Shown here piece after piece: positions 9,121 to 17,791 of a stretch of 35,520 nt of DNA (its first letter is position 1; the number at the start of each line of letters is the position of its first letter). The DNA is from Acidobacteriota bacterium. GTDB taxonomy: Bacteria > Acidobacteriota > UBA6911 > RPQK01 > DATIPO01. Made by a program: the position numbers and the translations under genes. The notes under the pieces were generated by a model. The model did not search any database, was not told the origin of the DNA, and saw nothing but the letters and a program-made list of their open reading frames with translations. The stretch covers positions 1-35,520 of the forward strand of contig DATIPQ010000157.1 of the NCBI GenBank assembly GCA_035471785.1, given 5' to 3'.

Positions 9121-9804
9121 CTAGTCGCCGCCCTCCTCTTCGCCTTCTTCTTCGGTTTCGCCTTCTTCGCCTTCCTCGCCTTCGGCTCCGATGAGTTCCG
9201 GTTCCAGAAGCTCTTCTTCTTCCTCGTCCTTCTCGGCGGCCACGATGGTGGGCGCGGCCACGGTGGCGATGGCCTGGTCTTCGTCGTCCAGGATGAGGAC
9301 CTTGTCGCGGTCCACTTCCAGGTCGGCCACCGTTACGGGATCGCCACCCATCTCGAGGTGCGAAACGTCGATTTCGAAGCTCTCCGGAACATCTCCAGGC
9401 AAACATTCCACGGCGATTTGGCGCATGATGAATTCCAGGACGCCGCCTTCCTTGACCCCTTCGGGCGTGCCCTTGAGTTCGACCGGGACGTTGAATTCCA
9501 TCTTCTCGTCCATGGCGATGCGCTGAAAATCGGCATGAATCAAGATGTTGCGGATGGGATCGAGTTGGTAGTCGCGGATGACGACGTTTTCCTTCTCGCT
9601 CTTGTCCACCGCTAATTCGATGACCGTATTGCGTCCGCTGTGGGAGCGCAGGACGCGCAGAATGTCCTTGGGGTCGAGTGAGAGGGCCACGGCGTCCTGG
9701 CCATGGCCGTAAACCACGCCGGGGATGCGTCCCTCGGCGCGCAGACGGCGCGAGGCGTTCTTGCCCCGCTCCTCCCGCTTGGCTGCTTCGACTACGACTG
9801 GCAT
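9121..9804 (-). CDS. rplY: Ribosomal protein bL25 (CTC/TL5 type)
   Basis: 5S rRNA-binding protein of the large subunit. The 227-residue product is the long two-domain type: an N-terminal L25 beta-barrel (REERGKNASRRLRAEGRIPGV, visible in the first 35 residues) and a C-terminal TL5 domain (EFNVPVELKGTPEGVKEGG, ESFEIDVSHLEMGG). The final about 35 residues are nearly all Glu, Asp and Gly. This is the third ribosomal protein in the window with an acidic tail. AAGGAG stands 10 nt before ATG 9804. The 65 bp to prs hold no gene. Confidence 0.95.
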   Translation of the reverse strand: MPVVVEAAKREERGKNASRRLRAEGRIPGVVYGHGQDAVALSLDPKDILRVLRSHSGRNTVIELAVDKSEKENVVIRDYQLDPIRNILIHADFQRIAMDEKMEFNVPVELKGTPEGVKEGGVLEFIMRQIAVECLPGDVPESFEIDVSHLEMGGDPVTVADLEVDRDKVLILDDEDQAIATVAAPTIVAAEKDEEEEELLEPELIGAEGEEGEEGETEEEGEEEGGD

Positions 9805-9869
9805 TGCTTTACAACTCCTTCAGAGTCGTCCTCTTTCGAACTTCTCTCTATGGCATCCACGGCTTCCGC

Positions 9870-10808
9870 CTAGATAAACAGCTTGCTGACGGAAGTCTCC
9901 TCGTGAATGGATTGAATCGCTTCTCCCAGCAGTCCTGCGACGCTGAGAACCTTGATTTTGTTGGAATCTCTTTTCTCTCTGGTGAGGTGCAGCGTGTTGG
10001 TCACGATGACCTTTTCGAAGGCCGACTGCTCCAGCCTCTCCATGGCGGGGCCCGACAGGACCGGATGGGTGACGGCTGCCAGAATGCGCTCGGCGCCTTG
10101 TTCTTTGAGGGCTGCGGTGGCCTTGCAGAGGGTTCCGGCGGTATCGATGATGTCGTCGATGATGATGACGTTGCGTCCCGAAACGTCGCCCACGATGTGC
10201 ATGACGTCGGCTTCGTTGGCCTCGGGACGCCGCTTGTCGATGATGGCCAGGCGGGCTCCCAGTTGCTTGGCGAAGGAGCGGGCCCTTTCCACTCCGCCGG
10301 CATCGGGGGAGACCACCGTCAGATGCGACATCTCCAGGCTCTTCAGATAGTCGATGACCACAGGCTTGGCATAGAGGTGGTCGACCGGCAGATTGAAGAA
10401 GCCCTGTATCTGTCCGGCGTGGAGGTCCATGAAGAGGCAGCGGTGGACTCCCGCCGCACTCAGCAGGTCGGCCACCAGCCTGGACGAGATGGGGACGCGG
10501 GGCTTGTCCTTGCGGTCCTGGCGGGCGTAGCCGTAATAGGGAATGACGGCCGTGATGCGCTGAGCGGAAGCGCGCTTGAAGGCGTCGATCATGATCAGAA
10601 GCTCCATGAGGTTCCGATCAGAGGGCGGACCGGTGGGCTGGACGATGAAAGCGTCCGTTCCCCGCACGTTTTCCAAGATTTGGAAATTGACCTCTTCATC
10701 GCTGAAGCGCTCCAGCTTGACGGCGCCCAGTCCGATACCGAGGTGCTGGCCGATCTGTTCGGCCAGTTCCGGATTGGCATTTCCTGAAAATAGTTTGAGT
10801 TCGCCCAT
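9870..10808 (-). CDS. prs: Ribose-phosphate pyrophosphokinase (PRPP synthetase)
   Basis: Makes PRPP from ribose 5-phosphate and ATP for nucleotide, histidine and tryptophan synthesis. The 312-residue product starts GELKLFSGNANPELA and has the ATP-site loop (GYARQDRKDKPRVPIS), DLHAGQIQGFFNLPVDHL, and the PRPP-binding signature NVIIIDDIIDTAGTL. The length and motifs are those of class I enzymes. It lies between ispE (42 bp) and rplY (65 bp) on the same strand, a conserved order in many bacteria. Confidence 0.97.
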   Translation of the reverse strand: MGELKLFSGNANPELAEQIGQHLGIGLGAVKLERFSDEEVNFQILENVRGTDAFIVQPTGPPSDRNLMELLIMIDAFKRASAQRITAVIPYYGYARQDRKDKPRVPISSRLVADLLSAAGVHRCLFMDLHAGQIQGFFNLPVDHLYAKPVVIDYLKSLEMSHLTVVSPDAGGVERARSFAKQLGARLAIIDKRRPEANEADVMHIVGDVSGRNVIIIDDIIDTAGTLCKATAALKEQGAERILAAVTHPVLSGPAMERLEQSAFEKVIVTNTLHLTREKRDSNKIKVLSVAGLLGEAIQSIHEETSVSKLFI

Positions 10809-10850
10809 GTCGCGTCCCAGATGCTCGTCGTCCCCGGCCTCCGCATCCGT

Positions 10851-11795
10851 TCAAGCGTCCTGTGACCGCAAGACCGGCTCCAGGCGCCGACGATACTCGC
10901 CGCGGTCCAGAGCGCGTGTCGAAAAGATCTGTCCTTCAGCCACTCCGTGCAACTTCTCGACGACGTCCTGCAGGCGGTCGGGACTGGTCATGCCCGCCAC
11001 TGTCGAACCGCTCCCGCTGATCAGGACTTTCCCGCAGCCGGAGGCCTCGAGAAGCTCCCGGGTGCTTTGCAGCAGCGGGTAAGACGCGTACAAGACTTCT
11101 TCGAAGTCGTTCTCCAGCACGGTCCATAGCTGCTGGCGCGTATGAGCCGCCCGACAGAAACGTTGAATTGTAGTGTCCGTGCGCACTCTTGTCAACCGCG
11201 GGCCGGCCTCGAAGCGGCCCCAGTCCCGCATTCCGTAAGCCTGGGCCGCCGAGATGTGGAGAAGGGGGTAGACCAGAACCACAGGCTGGCTGAAAGACAG
11301 GTCCTCGAGAGGCTCCAGAATCTCGCCCCGCCCGGCGGCTGCCACCGCTCCGCCCAGGAGAAAAAAGGGCACGTCGGAGCCCAGGGCGGCGGCCTGGCGG
11401 GACAGGTCCCGGGCGCTCAGGCCGCAGTCCCACAAGCGGTTGAGCGCCAGCAGAGCCACGGCGGCGTTGCTCGATCCGCCCCCCAGTCCGGCCCCCAGGG
11501 GAATGCGCTTGTGGAGGGTGATCTCCACCTCCAGCGGGCTGCGGGCCGCGGATCTGAGTGCGGCGGCGGCCCGGCAGATGAGGTTCGATTCGTCGGAGGG
11601 CACCTTGAGCCCCTGAGTCCGCAGGCGGACGCCGGCCCTGGCGGCGGCTTCGGGGCCGGGGCGAAAGGTGAGGTCGTCGTGCAGGTCGAGGGTCTGGAAG
11701 ACCGTACGCAGCTCGTGGAACCCGTCCTCCCGACGGCCCAGGATCTTGAGCACCCAGTTGATCTTGGCGAAGGAGGGCAGATGCAGGGCAGACAT
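10851..11795 (-). CDS. ispE: 4-diphosphocytidyl-2-C-methyl-D-erythritol kinase
   Basis: GHMP-family kinase of the non-mevalonate isoprenoid pathway. The 314-residue product begins LHLPSFAKINWVLKILGRREDG with the substrate-binding Lys, has the ATP loop PLGAGLGGGSSNAA (near residue 96), LGSDVPFFLLGGAV, and the C-terminal GKVLISGSGSTVAG. It starts 11 bp after the TPR gene stop. No clear Shine-Dalgarno is seen, so translation may depend on the upstream gene. Confidence 0.96.
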   Translation of the reverse strand: MSALHLPSFAKINWVLKILGRREDGFHELRTVFQTLDLHDDLTFRPGPEAAARAGVRLRTQGLKVPSDESNLICRAAAALRSAARSPLEVEITLHKRIPLGAGLGGGSSNAAVALLALNRLWDCGLSARDLSRQAAALGSDVPFFLLGGAVAAAGRGEILEPLEDLSFSQPVVLVYPLLHISAAQAYGMRDWGRFEAGPRLTRVRTDTTIQRFCRAAHTRQQLWTVLENDFEEVLYASYPLLQSTRELLEASGCGKVLISGSGSTVAGMTSPDRLQDVVEKLHGVAEGQIFSTRALDRGEYRRRLEPVLRSQDA

Positions 11796-11806
11796 CGCGG
11801 AGGGAA

Positions 11807-13747
11807 TCAGCGCAACAACTCGCGCAGCTTTCTCTGGGCCCGTTCCCGCTCTTCTTCTTCGGTGGCGAACTCCAGCGAGCTTTGGTAGCTCTCGCGGGCC
11901 TTCTCCACGTTCTCCATCTCCATGTAGAGGTCGCCCAGATGCTCGAAGAGCACGGGGTCGTTCTCGTTGAGGCGGATGGCTTGCAGCAGGTATTTGTGAG
12001 CCAGATCAAGCTTGCCCAAGCGGAAGTAGGCCCAGCCCAGGCTGTCCAGATAAGCTCCGTTGTAGGGATCGGCCTCCACGGCCCTCTTGATGAAACCCAG
12101 GGCTTCCTCGAGTTTGACGCCCTGGTCGGCCAGCATGTAGCCCAGGTAATTGAGGGCCGAGTGGTTGTCGGGATCTTGTTCCAGCAGCTTTCTGAACTCT
12201 TGTTCGGCCCGCTGGAAGTCTTCCTGGCGCTCGAAGCTGGCGGCCCTCTGGAAGAGCAGCGTCTGGCTCTCGGGAAAGTGCTTGAATCCCTCTTCCAGCG
12301 CTTGCAGAGCCTTGGCATGGCGCTGGTGATCGAGATGGATCTGGTTGAGCGCCAGATAGGGACTCTCGCTTTCCGGATTCCCTTTCTCCAGCGCCGAGGT
12401 CAGAAGCTCGATGGCCTGCGGATAGCGGTCCATCTCGGACAGCAGTTGGGCGTGGGAGACGCGCAGGTCCCAGTCTTCAGGACTCTCCTCCAGCAGTTGA
12501 GAGCTGACGCGCACCGCCTCTTCTTCCCGGCCGGCGTCTTTCAAGGCGAAAGCCAGCCAAATGGCGTTACGCGGATTGTCGGGCTCGTCCTCCAGCACTG
12601 CCCGAAAAAGTTCTACGGCCTCGTCGTAACGGCGAGCCCGTTGGGCCAGCAGGGCCAAGTGGATGCGGGCGGCTTGATAGTAGCCCCGGTTGGCAGCCTC
12701 GTCCGGGTCGGAGGCCTCGTCCCTGAGCTGGCGGAATACTTCTTCGGCTTCCGCCCGGTCGCCCGAGCCTTGCAGGGCACGGGCCAGGCTGTAGAGGCTG
12801 TTGAGGTACAAGGGGCGGGGCGGGCGTCCCTCGGCCAGCATGGCCCGCAGGGTTTCGACAGCGTCCCCGAAACGGCGCGTTTCGGTCTGGGAGACGCCCA
12901 AAAAGGATTGCAGCGCCAAGTCCTGGGGATTCTGCTCGCAAAGGCGTTGCAGCAGCGGCAAAGCCTCTTCATAGCGGCCCACGGCATAGAGCAGTCGGGC
13001 CAGGTTCTGCACCACCTCGGCGCTTTCCTGAGGATCGGCCAAGGCTTCCCATTCGATGGAACGGTAGGTGTCGATGGCCTTTTCGTACTCGCCCCGGTCA
13101 CGGTAAAGACCGGCCAGCATCTCGAGAAGCTGGTATTCGTCGGGGCTGACGCGCAGGCCGTCCTCCAGGGTGTCGATGGCTTCGGCAACCCGGTCCAGTT
13201 CCCGCAGCAGCGAAGCCAGCAACTGGTAGACCTGCACCGCTGTCGGGCGCAGGCGCAGCACGTTCCTGAAAGCTTCGATGGCCTGGTCGTGGTCGCCCCG
13301 GGTCATGTAGATATTGGCCGCATAGTAGTGGGCCAGATAGTTGTCGTTGTCGGCCTCAATCGATTTTTCCAGGGCGGCGACGGCCTCTTCCAAACGCTGC
13401 AGGCGGTAGTAGATCTGTCCCAGCAGCAAGTGGGCTTCGGCGTTGTTGCCGTCCAGTTCGATGGCCTTCTCGGCCTGCTCGGTGGCCTTTTCGAACATTT
13501 CCTGGTCGCGCTGGGCCCGGAACATCTCGAACAGCAGCTTGGCGAACTGCAGACGCAGACCCGAATCCTGGGGGTTGAGCTCGACAGCCTTTTCGGCTTC
13601 CTCCAGAGCGGCCTTAAAGTCCTGGTCAAGCGACTTCAGGTAAGCGCGGCTGAAATGGTAGTAGGACGAGGCCAAGTCCTCTTGGGCGGCGTTGAGGGGG
13701 GAAAGCGCGAGGAGCAGGAAGGACAGGCAGACCAGACACGTTCTCAT
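11807..13747 (-). CDS. Secreted tetratricopeptide-repeat protein
   Basis: From ATG 13747 the product has 646 residues: a Sec signal peptide (MRTCLVCLSFLLLALSPLNA) and then TPR units almost to the end. Typical units read AHLLLGQIYYRLQRLEEAVAALEK, broken by variants, with the A-x8-Y/F-x3-A spacing repeated more than a dozen times. It has no recognisable enzyme domain and probably acts as a periplasmic or outer-membrane-associated scaffold. ATG 13756 is an alternative start (MTTMRTC). The open frame reaches 13858, but that extension lacks a signal peptide. A perfect palindrome covers the start region. ispE follows 11 bp downstream, so this gene may head the housekeeping operon. Confidence 0.85.
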   Translation of the reverse strand: MRTCLVCLSFLLLALSPLNAAQEDLASSYYHFSRAYLKSLDQDFKAALEEAEKAVELNPQDSGLRLQFAKLLFEMFRAQRDQEMFEKATEQAEKAIELDGNNAEAHLLLGQIYYRLQRLEEAVAALEKSIEADNDNYLAHYYAANIYMTRGDHDQAIEAFRNVLRLRPTAVQVYQLLASLLRELDRVAEAIDTLEDGLRVSPDEYQLLEMLAGLYRDRGEYEKAIDTYRSIEWEALADPQESAEVVQNLARLLYAVGRYEEALPLLQRLCEQNPQDLALQSFLGVSQTETRRFGDAVETLRAMLAEGRPPRPLYLNSLYSLARALQGSGDRAEAEEVFRQLRDEASDPDEAANRGYYQAARIHLALLAQRARRYDEAVELFRAVLEDEPDNPRNAIWLAFALKDAGREEEAVRVSSQLLEESPEDWDLRVSHAQLLSEMDRYPQAIELLTSALEKGNPESESPYLALNQIHLDHQRHAKALQALEEGFKHFPESQTLLFQRAASFERQEDFQRAEQEFRKLLEQDPDNHSALNYLGYMLADQGVKLEEALGFIKRAVEADPYNGAYLDSLGWAYFRLGKLDLAHKYLLQAIRLNENDPVLFEHLGDLYMEMENVEKARESYQSSLEFATEEEERERAQRKLRELLR

Positions 13748-13750
13748 GGT

Positions 13751-13765
13751 TGTCATATTATGACA
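13751..13765. promoter_or_regulatory. Perfect 15 bp palindrome over the TPR gene start
   Basis: TGTCATATTATGACA is a 7+1+7 inverted repeat. On the minus strand it contains CATAAT (13757-13762) as a possible -10 box, with transcription predicted to begin about 3 nt before ATG 13747. A repressor bound here would cover the -10 region and the start site. Confidence 0.35.
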
Positions 13766-13817
13766 TATCTCGCTTTCGGATCTGTGAGCAAAGCCGGTCC
13801 TCAACCGAGCCGGCTGC

Positions 13818-16667
13818 TTAGTTGCCGCCTCCGTCACCCGGGTCCGCCGGTTCCTCATCGACGGGGATCGGCGGCACTTCGGGGTCGCCCACTCCGCTGG
13901 AAGGCACCACCGCGAGTTGCTCCAGGTCGTTGGAGAAGAAGAGCTCCAGGGCGGAGATGACCTGGTCGGAGACCACTCGGATGCTGCCCGCAGTCAGTTC
14001 CTCGTCAAGGGAGGGAAAGAGCTCGGGGAGCAGTCCCACCAGGCGCTGGCCGGCGGCCAGGTTGAAGTCCCGCGATTCCACCAGGGTGCCGTCGCTGCGG
14101 CGCAGGCTGAGCTGCACCTGAGCCGCTTCCTCACCCGGGTTGAGCAGCGCCACTCCCGTGGAGAGCCCCAGTCCCTGAGCCACGTGGGGAAAGATGAGCT
14201 CACGGAAGGCCGCCACCTGGAAAGGCACGGTGGTGATGGAGCGTCCCGAGGTGGGACGGATCTCGACGTAACCCACCAGGCGCGGCTGTTCGGATTCGAT
14301 GTCCACCCATCCGCTGACGACCTGGCCCATGTCCTCAAGCTGGAAGAGTTCGGCCACTTCGCTGCTGAAGGAGTTGCCGGGGGCCAGTTCCACTTCCACC
14401 GGACCGGCGATGGCGTTGCCCATGTCGTCGCGCAGCGTCAGCATGACGAGGGAGTCCACGTCGGTCAGGTTGGCCATCTTGAGCAGTGTCTGATTGCCGC
14501 CGAAGGTGACCACCTGAGGCGCCTGCAAGCGCAGGAAGGCGAAGTTGAAGCCGGTGCCGGCGAAGGCCTGGCCGGGCAGCACCGCCAAGCCGTCCCCCTC
14601 GATGATGCGCAGATAGGAGATGAGGCCGCCCTGGTTGAACACGGTCACGTAGCCGCCTTCGAAGTCATCGAAGGTGGCCTCTGCGAAGAGGATCGGGAAC
14701 TCCGGCAGTTCGGTCAGCTCCTCGGCGGGCTGGCGCAGGAAGAAAGTCCGCCGCGCACGGGCTGGGATGGATTCGGTGGCCTGGTTGACCAGATTGCCTT
14801 CGCTGTCCACCAGCGAAATGGTGGCGGTAAAGCTGCCGGATACATTGGGGTTGGTGAGCACCAGCGCGTTGGACGTGCCCAACTCCAGCTTGGGCTCGGG
14901 AAAGGCGACGAACTGGGATCCCTGTCGAGGCAAAGGACCTCCGTCCAACTGCGTCAAGCCGCGGTTGAAGGTCAAGAAGAGGCCGGCCACGCTGTCGCGG
15001 TCGCTATCCACGTCGACCCATCCGCTCAGGTCTTCCGGAGCCTCGCCCTCCGGCAATTGGGGATCCAGCAGGTCGTTGAGAGTAAAGGCGAACTGTTCGT
15101 TGGGTTGCAGCGTGCGCGTGTTGGGATTGACGAACTCCACCGTATCTTCGGTCGTTCCGTCGTCGAAAAAGATGATTCCGGCCGACTGGAAAGCGGTGAA
15201 GATCAGCTCGGCGGGCTCTTGCCCCAGGTTGGTAACGGCCACTCCCGTGAAGAGGTCGCCGTCTTCGATCTCGCCTTCGGCGTTGTTGTTGGCCGAGAGG
15301 AGTTCGGGGGAGTAGATGGTGAAGGTGGGCTGCAGCAGTTCGATGTTGTTGGCGTTGAAATTAAGCGCCGTAATCACTTCGCCGTCGGGTGATACGCTGA
15401 CGTTCAGCGGCGCGCTGGGCACCTCCACCACGGTATCGCCGAAGGGCCGTTCCACGACTCCGCCGATAGACAGTCCCCGCACGATCTCTCCGGTGCTCAC
15501 CCGCACCGCCAGAATCACGTCGGAGATCGGGGAGGCCACATAGAGGAGATCGCCTTCGGCATTGTAGGCGATGCGCGATGAGGGCATGAAGTTGGCGAAG
15601 TTGGGAGCCACGCTGAGGACGCTGTCCTGCTCCACGCTGACGAGGCTGATGTGGAAGGCGGTGAGCACCACGAACGAACGTCCGTCGGGCGTGACGTCGG
15701 CCCCCAGTGCTCCGCCCGAAGAAAGGTTGAAAATGCCCTCCAGCTCACCCGTTGCCACGTCGAAGAGGAAGGCCCGGTCGGGCGTGAGGGCGGGAAGAGG
15801 CGAAGCAAGGCTGTTTCCCTGGTCGGCGATGAGGGCCAAGGTCCCGTCCGATGTGAAGGCCACACGGTTGTCGGCCCTGAAGTCGACCAAGGTCTGTCCG
15901 GGCATGTCAGGCTGAAAATTAAGGTTTTGGCCCAGTGAAAAGCTGGCCACGTCGATGATCTGCACCGAATCGGGCACCTGGTCGCGGGGCAGTGCGCCCG
16001 AACCCACCAGCACGGCTCCGAAGAAGGTGCCGTCGGGCGAGAGGGTCAAAGAAGCCGGACGCGTTCCGGGCGTCAGGGCCAGGCGTCCCGTTTCGGCCAG
16101 GGGCTGCACGTCGAAGCGCAGAATCTCGTCGGTGCCGATGGACGAGACGAATCCGCTTTGACCGTCGGGGGTAAAGATGATGTTGCAGGCCAGGGAAAAG
16201 ACCGTTTCGCTCAAGTCGAGGCGTTCGGTCGCCAGCGTTTCGGTGTCGACCGCTACCAAGGCTCCGATCCGCGCTCCCTCCAGGTCGTCCGGAGTAGGCT
16301 GGTTCTCCCGCAGAAAAAGGCAAGGGACGACCAGCCTGGAGCCATCGGGGGTCATGGAGAGCTGGCCCGGGTTGGCGCAGACTTCAGCGATCCCCAGCAA
16401 TTCTCCGCTGCGGATGTCGAAGGAAGCCACCTTGTTGGTGCCGGGAAAGCTGACGAAGGCTCTTTGCGAATCGGGCGAGTGGACCACGCGGGGAGCGAAA
16501 TTGAAGTCTCCCTGCAGGCCCGCTTGGTTGGAGACCGGGAACTGATTGACGTCGAAGACGAGCGTCTCGTCGGTTTCCCGCGGTTCCACGATTCCGGTCG
16601 AGCGCTGCGCAAGCAAAGGCAAAGACCAGACACACAATGCCAGAAAAATAACGACTCTTCGCAACAT
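13818..16667 (-). CDS. Secreted beta-propeller protein with tandem C-terminal beta modules
   Basis: The 949-residue product from ATG 16667 starts with a Sec signal peptide (LRRVVIFLALCVWSLPLLAQ). Residues of about 50-450 are YVTN/NHL-like propeller blades with recurring 'SPDG/TPDG ... FDVATGEL' units. After that come several beta-rich modules, each with a 'TGVALLNPG' or 'NALVLTNPN' motif, a 'TLRDDMG/SLRRSDGTLV' strand pair and a 'SGWVDIES' segment that resembles surface-exposed domains of Acidobacteria-type secreted proteins. The C-terminus is Pro/Asp/Gly-rich. The open frame extends to 16769, but that would overlap the dciA-like gene. An AAGAGG ribosome site and a promoter-like TATACT sit just before 16667. 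No enzymatic motif is recognised; cell-surface or periplasmic binding is inferred. Confidence 0.85.
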   Translation of the reverse strand: MLRRVVIFLALCVWSLPLLAQRSTGIVEPRETDETLVFDVNQFPVSNQAGLQGDFNFAPRVVHSPDSQRAFVSFPGTNKVASFDIRSGELLGIAEVCANPGQLSMTPDGSRLVVPCLFLRENQPTPDDLEGARIGALVAVDTETLATERLDLSETVFSLACNIIFTPDGQSGFVSSIGTDEILRFDVQPLAETGRLALTPGTRPASLTLSPDGTFFGAVLVGSGALPRDQVPDSVQIIDVASFSLGQNLNFQPDMPGQTLVDFRADNRVAFTSDGTLALIADQGNSLASPLPALTPDRAFLFDVATGELEGIFNLSSGGALGADVTPDGRSFVVLTAFHISLVSVEQDSVLSVAPNFANFMPSSRIAYNAEGDLLYVASPISDVILAVRVSTGEIVRGLSIGGVVERPFGDTVVEVPSAPLNVSVSPDGEVITALNFNANNIELLQPTFTIYSPELLSANNNAEGEIEDGDLFTGVAVTNLGQEPAELIFTAFQSAGIIFFDDGTTEDTVEFVNPNTRTLQPNEQFAFTLNDLLDPQLPEGEAPEDLSGWVDVDSDRDSVAGLFLTFNRGLTQLDGGPLPRQGSQFVAFPEPKLELGTSNALVLTNPNVSGSFTATISLVDSEGNLVNQATESIPARARRTFFLRQPAEELTELPEFPILFAEATFDDFEGGYVTVFNQGGLISYLRIIEGDGLAVLPGQAFAGTGFNFAFLRLQAPQVVTFGGNQTLLKMANLTDVDSLVMLTLRDDMGNAIAGPVEVELAPGNSFSSEVAELFQLEDMGQVVSGWVDIESEQPRLVGYVEIRPTSGRSITTVPFQVAAFRELIFPHVAQGLGLSTGVALLNPGEEAAQVQLSLRRSDGTLVESRDFNLAAGQRLVGLLPELFPSLDEELTAGSIRVVSDQVISALELFFSNDLEQLAVVPSSGVGDPEVPPIPVDEEPADPGDGGGN

Positions 16668-16676
16668 AAGCCTCTT

Positions 16677-16706
16677 AGTATAATTCGATCCCGGAAGCGG
16701 AAACAA
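16677..16706 (-). promoter_or_regulatory. Candidate promoter of the beta-propeller gene
   Basis: TTGTTT (16701-16706) and TATACT (16677-16682) on the minus strand have an 18 nt spacer. TATACT ends 9 nt before ATG 16667, so the leader would be about 3 nt. Confidence 0.4.
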
Positions 16707-16734
16707 CCGTACCTCCTGTCGTCCGGAGCGAACG

Positions 16735-17028
16735 CTACATTGGACGCATTTCCACTCGGATTCTTTCAATCAGCCGCTTCTGCCAGAAATCGTTGATGGA
16801 GGCCAGCAGGCGGCGCTGCAATTCGGCCTGGCAAAGCTCCTCTTTCCAGGATCTTTCGGCTACGCTCACGATCAGCGTTTTTCCTTCCAACCCTTCCGGA
16901 CGGCAATGATCGGCCATCTTCGCTCCCGCCAGGTGGGGCCACATCTCTCTGAGAAAGATGAGCACCACTTCGGGGTCCCGAGAGGCCCTGTTGAGAAGGG
17001 CCGGGAAGAACGTGTTGAGCTTCTTCAT
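16735..17028 (-). CDS. dciA: DUF721 / DciA-like protein
   Basis: A 97-residue product starting MKKLNTFFPALLNRA. It has the DUF721 core: WPHLAGAKMADHCRPEGL (the W..vvG..iA.h..P motif), then GKTLIVSVAERSWKEELCQ (the L.v.v.s..w..eL motif) and a final RLLASINDFWQKRLIERIRV. DciA proteins of this family load or assist DnaB in bacteria lacking DnaC/DnaI, and dnaB is in this window. The ATG at 17028 overlaps the preceding stop as ATGA, with GGAAGGGG just upstream. The frame continues open upstream to 17556 inside the transferase gene, but only this part is family-like. The DUF721 call is strong; the helicase-loading role is by homology. Confidence 0.75.
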   Translation of the reverse strand: MKKLNTFFPALLNRASRDPEVVLIFLREMWPHLAGAKMADHCRPEGLEGKTLIVSVAERSWKEELCQAELQRRLLASINDFWQKRLIERIRVEMRPM

Positions 17029-17738
17029 GATGCCCCTTCCGGTTGGGGTTCGTTGAAGGCTCCGGTCTGCGGGCATTGGCGCAGAAAATCGGCGGTGCGC
17101 GCCGGAAAGCCTTCCTGCTCCGGGTCCAAGTGCCTCCACAGGCGCCGCAGATCTCTGCTGCGGTCGACATCGTACCACTCTTGCAGCAGGCGCACCTCGC
17201 CCGGATCCAGACGCTGCAGAGTCTGCTCCAGCACCCGCCGGCTGCCCCAATCGATTCCCCTGAAGAGGGCGGGACGGGCTTGAGCCAGTCCCAGCAGGTA
17301 GTAGCCTCCGTCGCTGGAAGGACCGATGACCACAGGGAGCCGGGCCAGGCAGCGGAAGGCCTCCCGCAGGCGGTCGAGCGGCAGGTCGGGCGAGTCGGCG
17401 CCCAGGAAGACCAGCCGCCAATAGCGCGGCGACAGGCGCCGGTAGGCGTTCTCCATGCGCTCTCCCAAGTCTTCCCCCTCTTGCAGATGAACCTTCCAGC
17501 GGCCCGAGTCTCCCCCCAGGGAAGCCACCAGCGAGCCGGCTTGAGGAGGGCTGCATCCGGCCAGAAAAAGGTGGAGAGCTACCGGCAGCCCTTCGCTTCG
17601 CTGCAGCACGTCAGCCAACAGCGCCCGGTACAGATCGAGGCATTGGCGCGCAGTGAGCAGGTCCTGCAGGCGGGTCTTGACGCGTCCCAGACGGGGATAC
17701 TTGGCAAATACCATCAAGGCGTCCCGGGAGCGGTCCAT
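17025..17738 (-). CDS. Glycosyltransferase-like protein, DUF2064 / TIGR04282 family
   Basis: A 237-residue cytosolic protein starting MDRSRDALMVFAKYPRLGRVKTRL, the family's N-terminal nucleotide-binding stretch (vFaK.P..G.vKTRL). It then has LVFLGADSPDLP (the metal-binding G.D.P motif) and PSSDGGYYLLGL. Members are GT-A-fold nucleotidyl/glycosyl-transferase relatives, often annotated as rSAM/selenodomain-associated transferase 1; the substrate is unknown. No radical-SAM or selenium-related gene is nearby. An upstream ATG at 17768 exists, but the family homology begins at 17738. The stop overlaps the dciA-like start by 4 bp. Confidence 0.82.
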   Translation of the reverse strand: MDRSRDALMVFAKYPRLGRVKTRLQDLLTARQCLDLYRALLADVLQRSEGLPVALHLFLAGCSPPQAGSLVASLGGDSGRWKVHLQEGEDLGERMENAYRRLSPRYWRLVFLGADSPDLPLDRLREAFRCLARLPVVIGPSSDGGYYLLGLAQARPALFRGIDWGSRRVLEQTLQRLDPGEVRLLQEWYDVDRSRDLRRLWRHLDPEQEGFPARTADFLRQCPQTGAFNEPQPEGAS

Positions 17739-17791
17739 GCCCGGATGATACCTGAATCGAGATGCCAAAGGCGGCGGAGGGAAGGCCGCCC

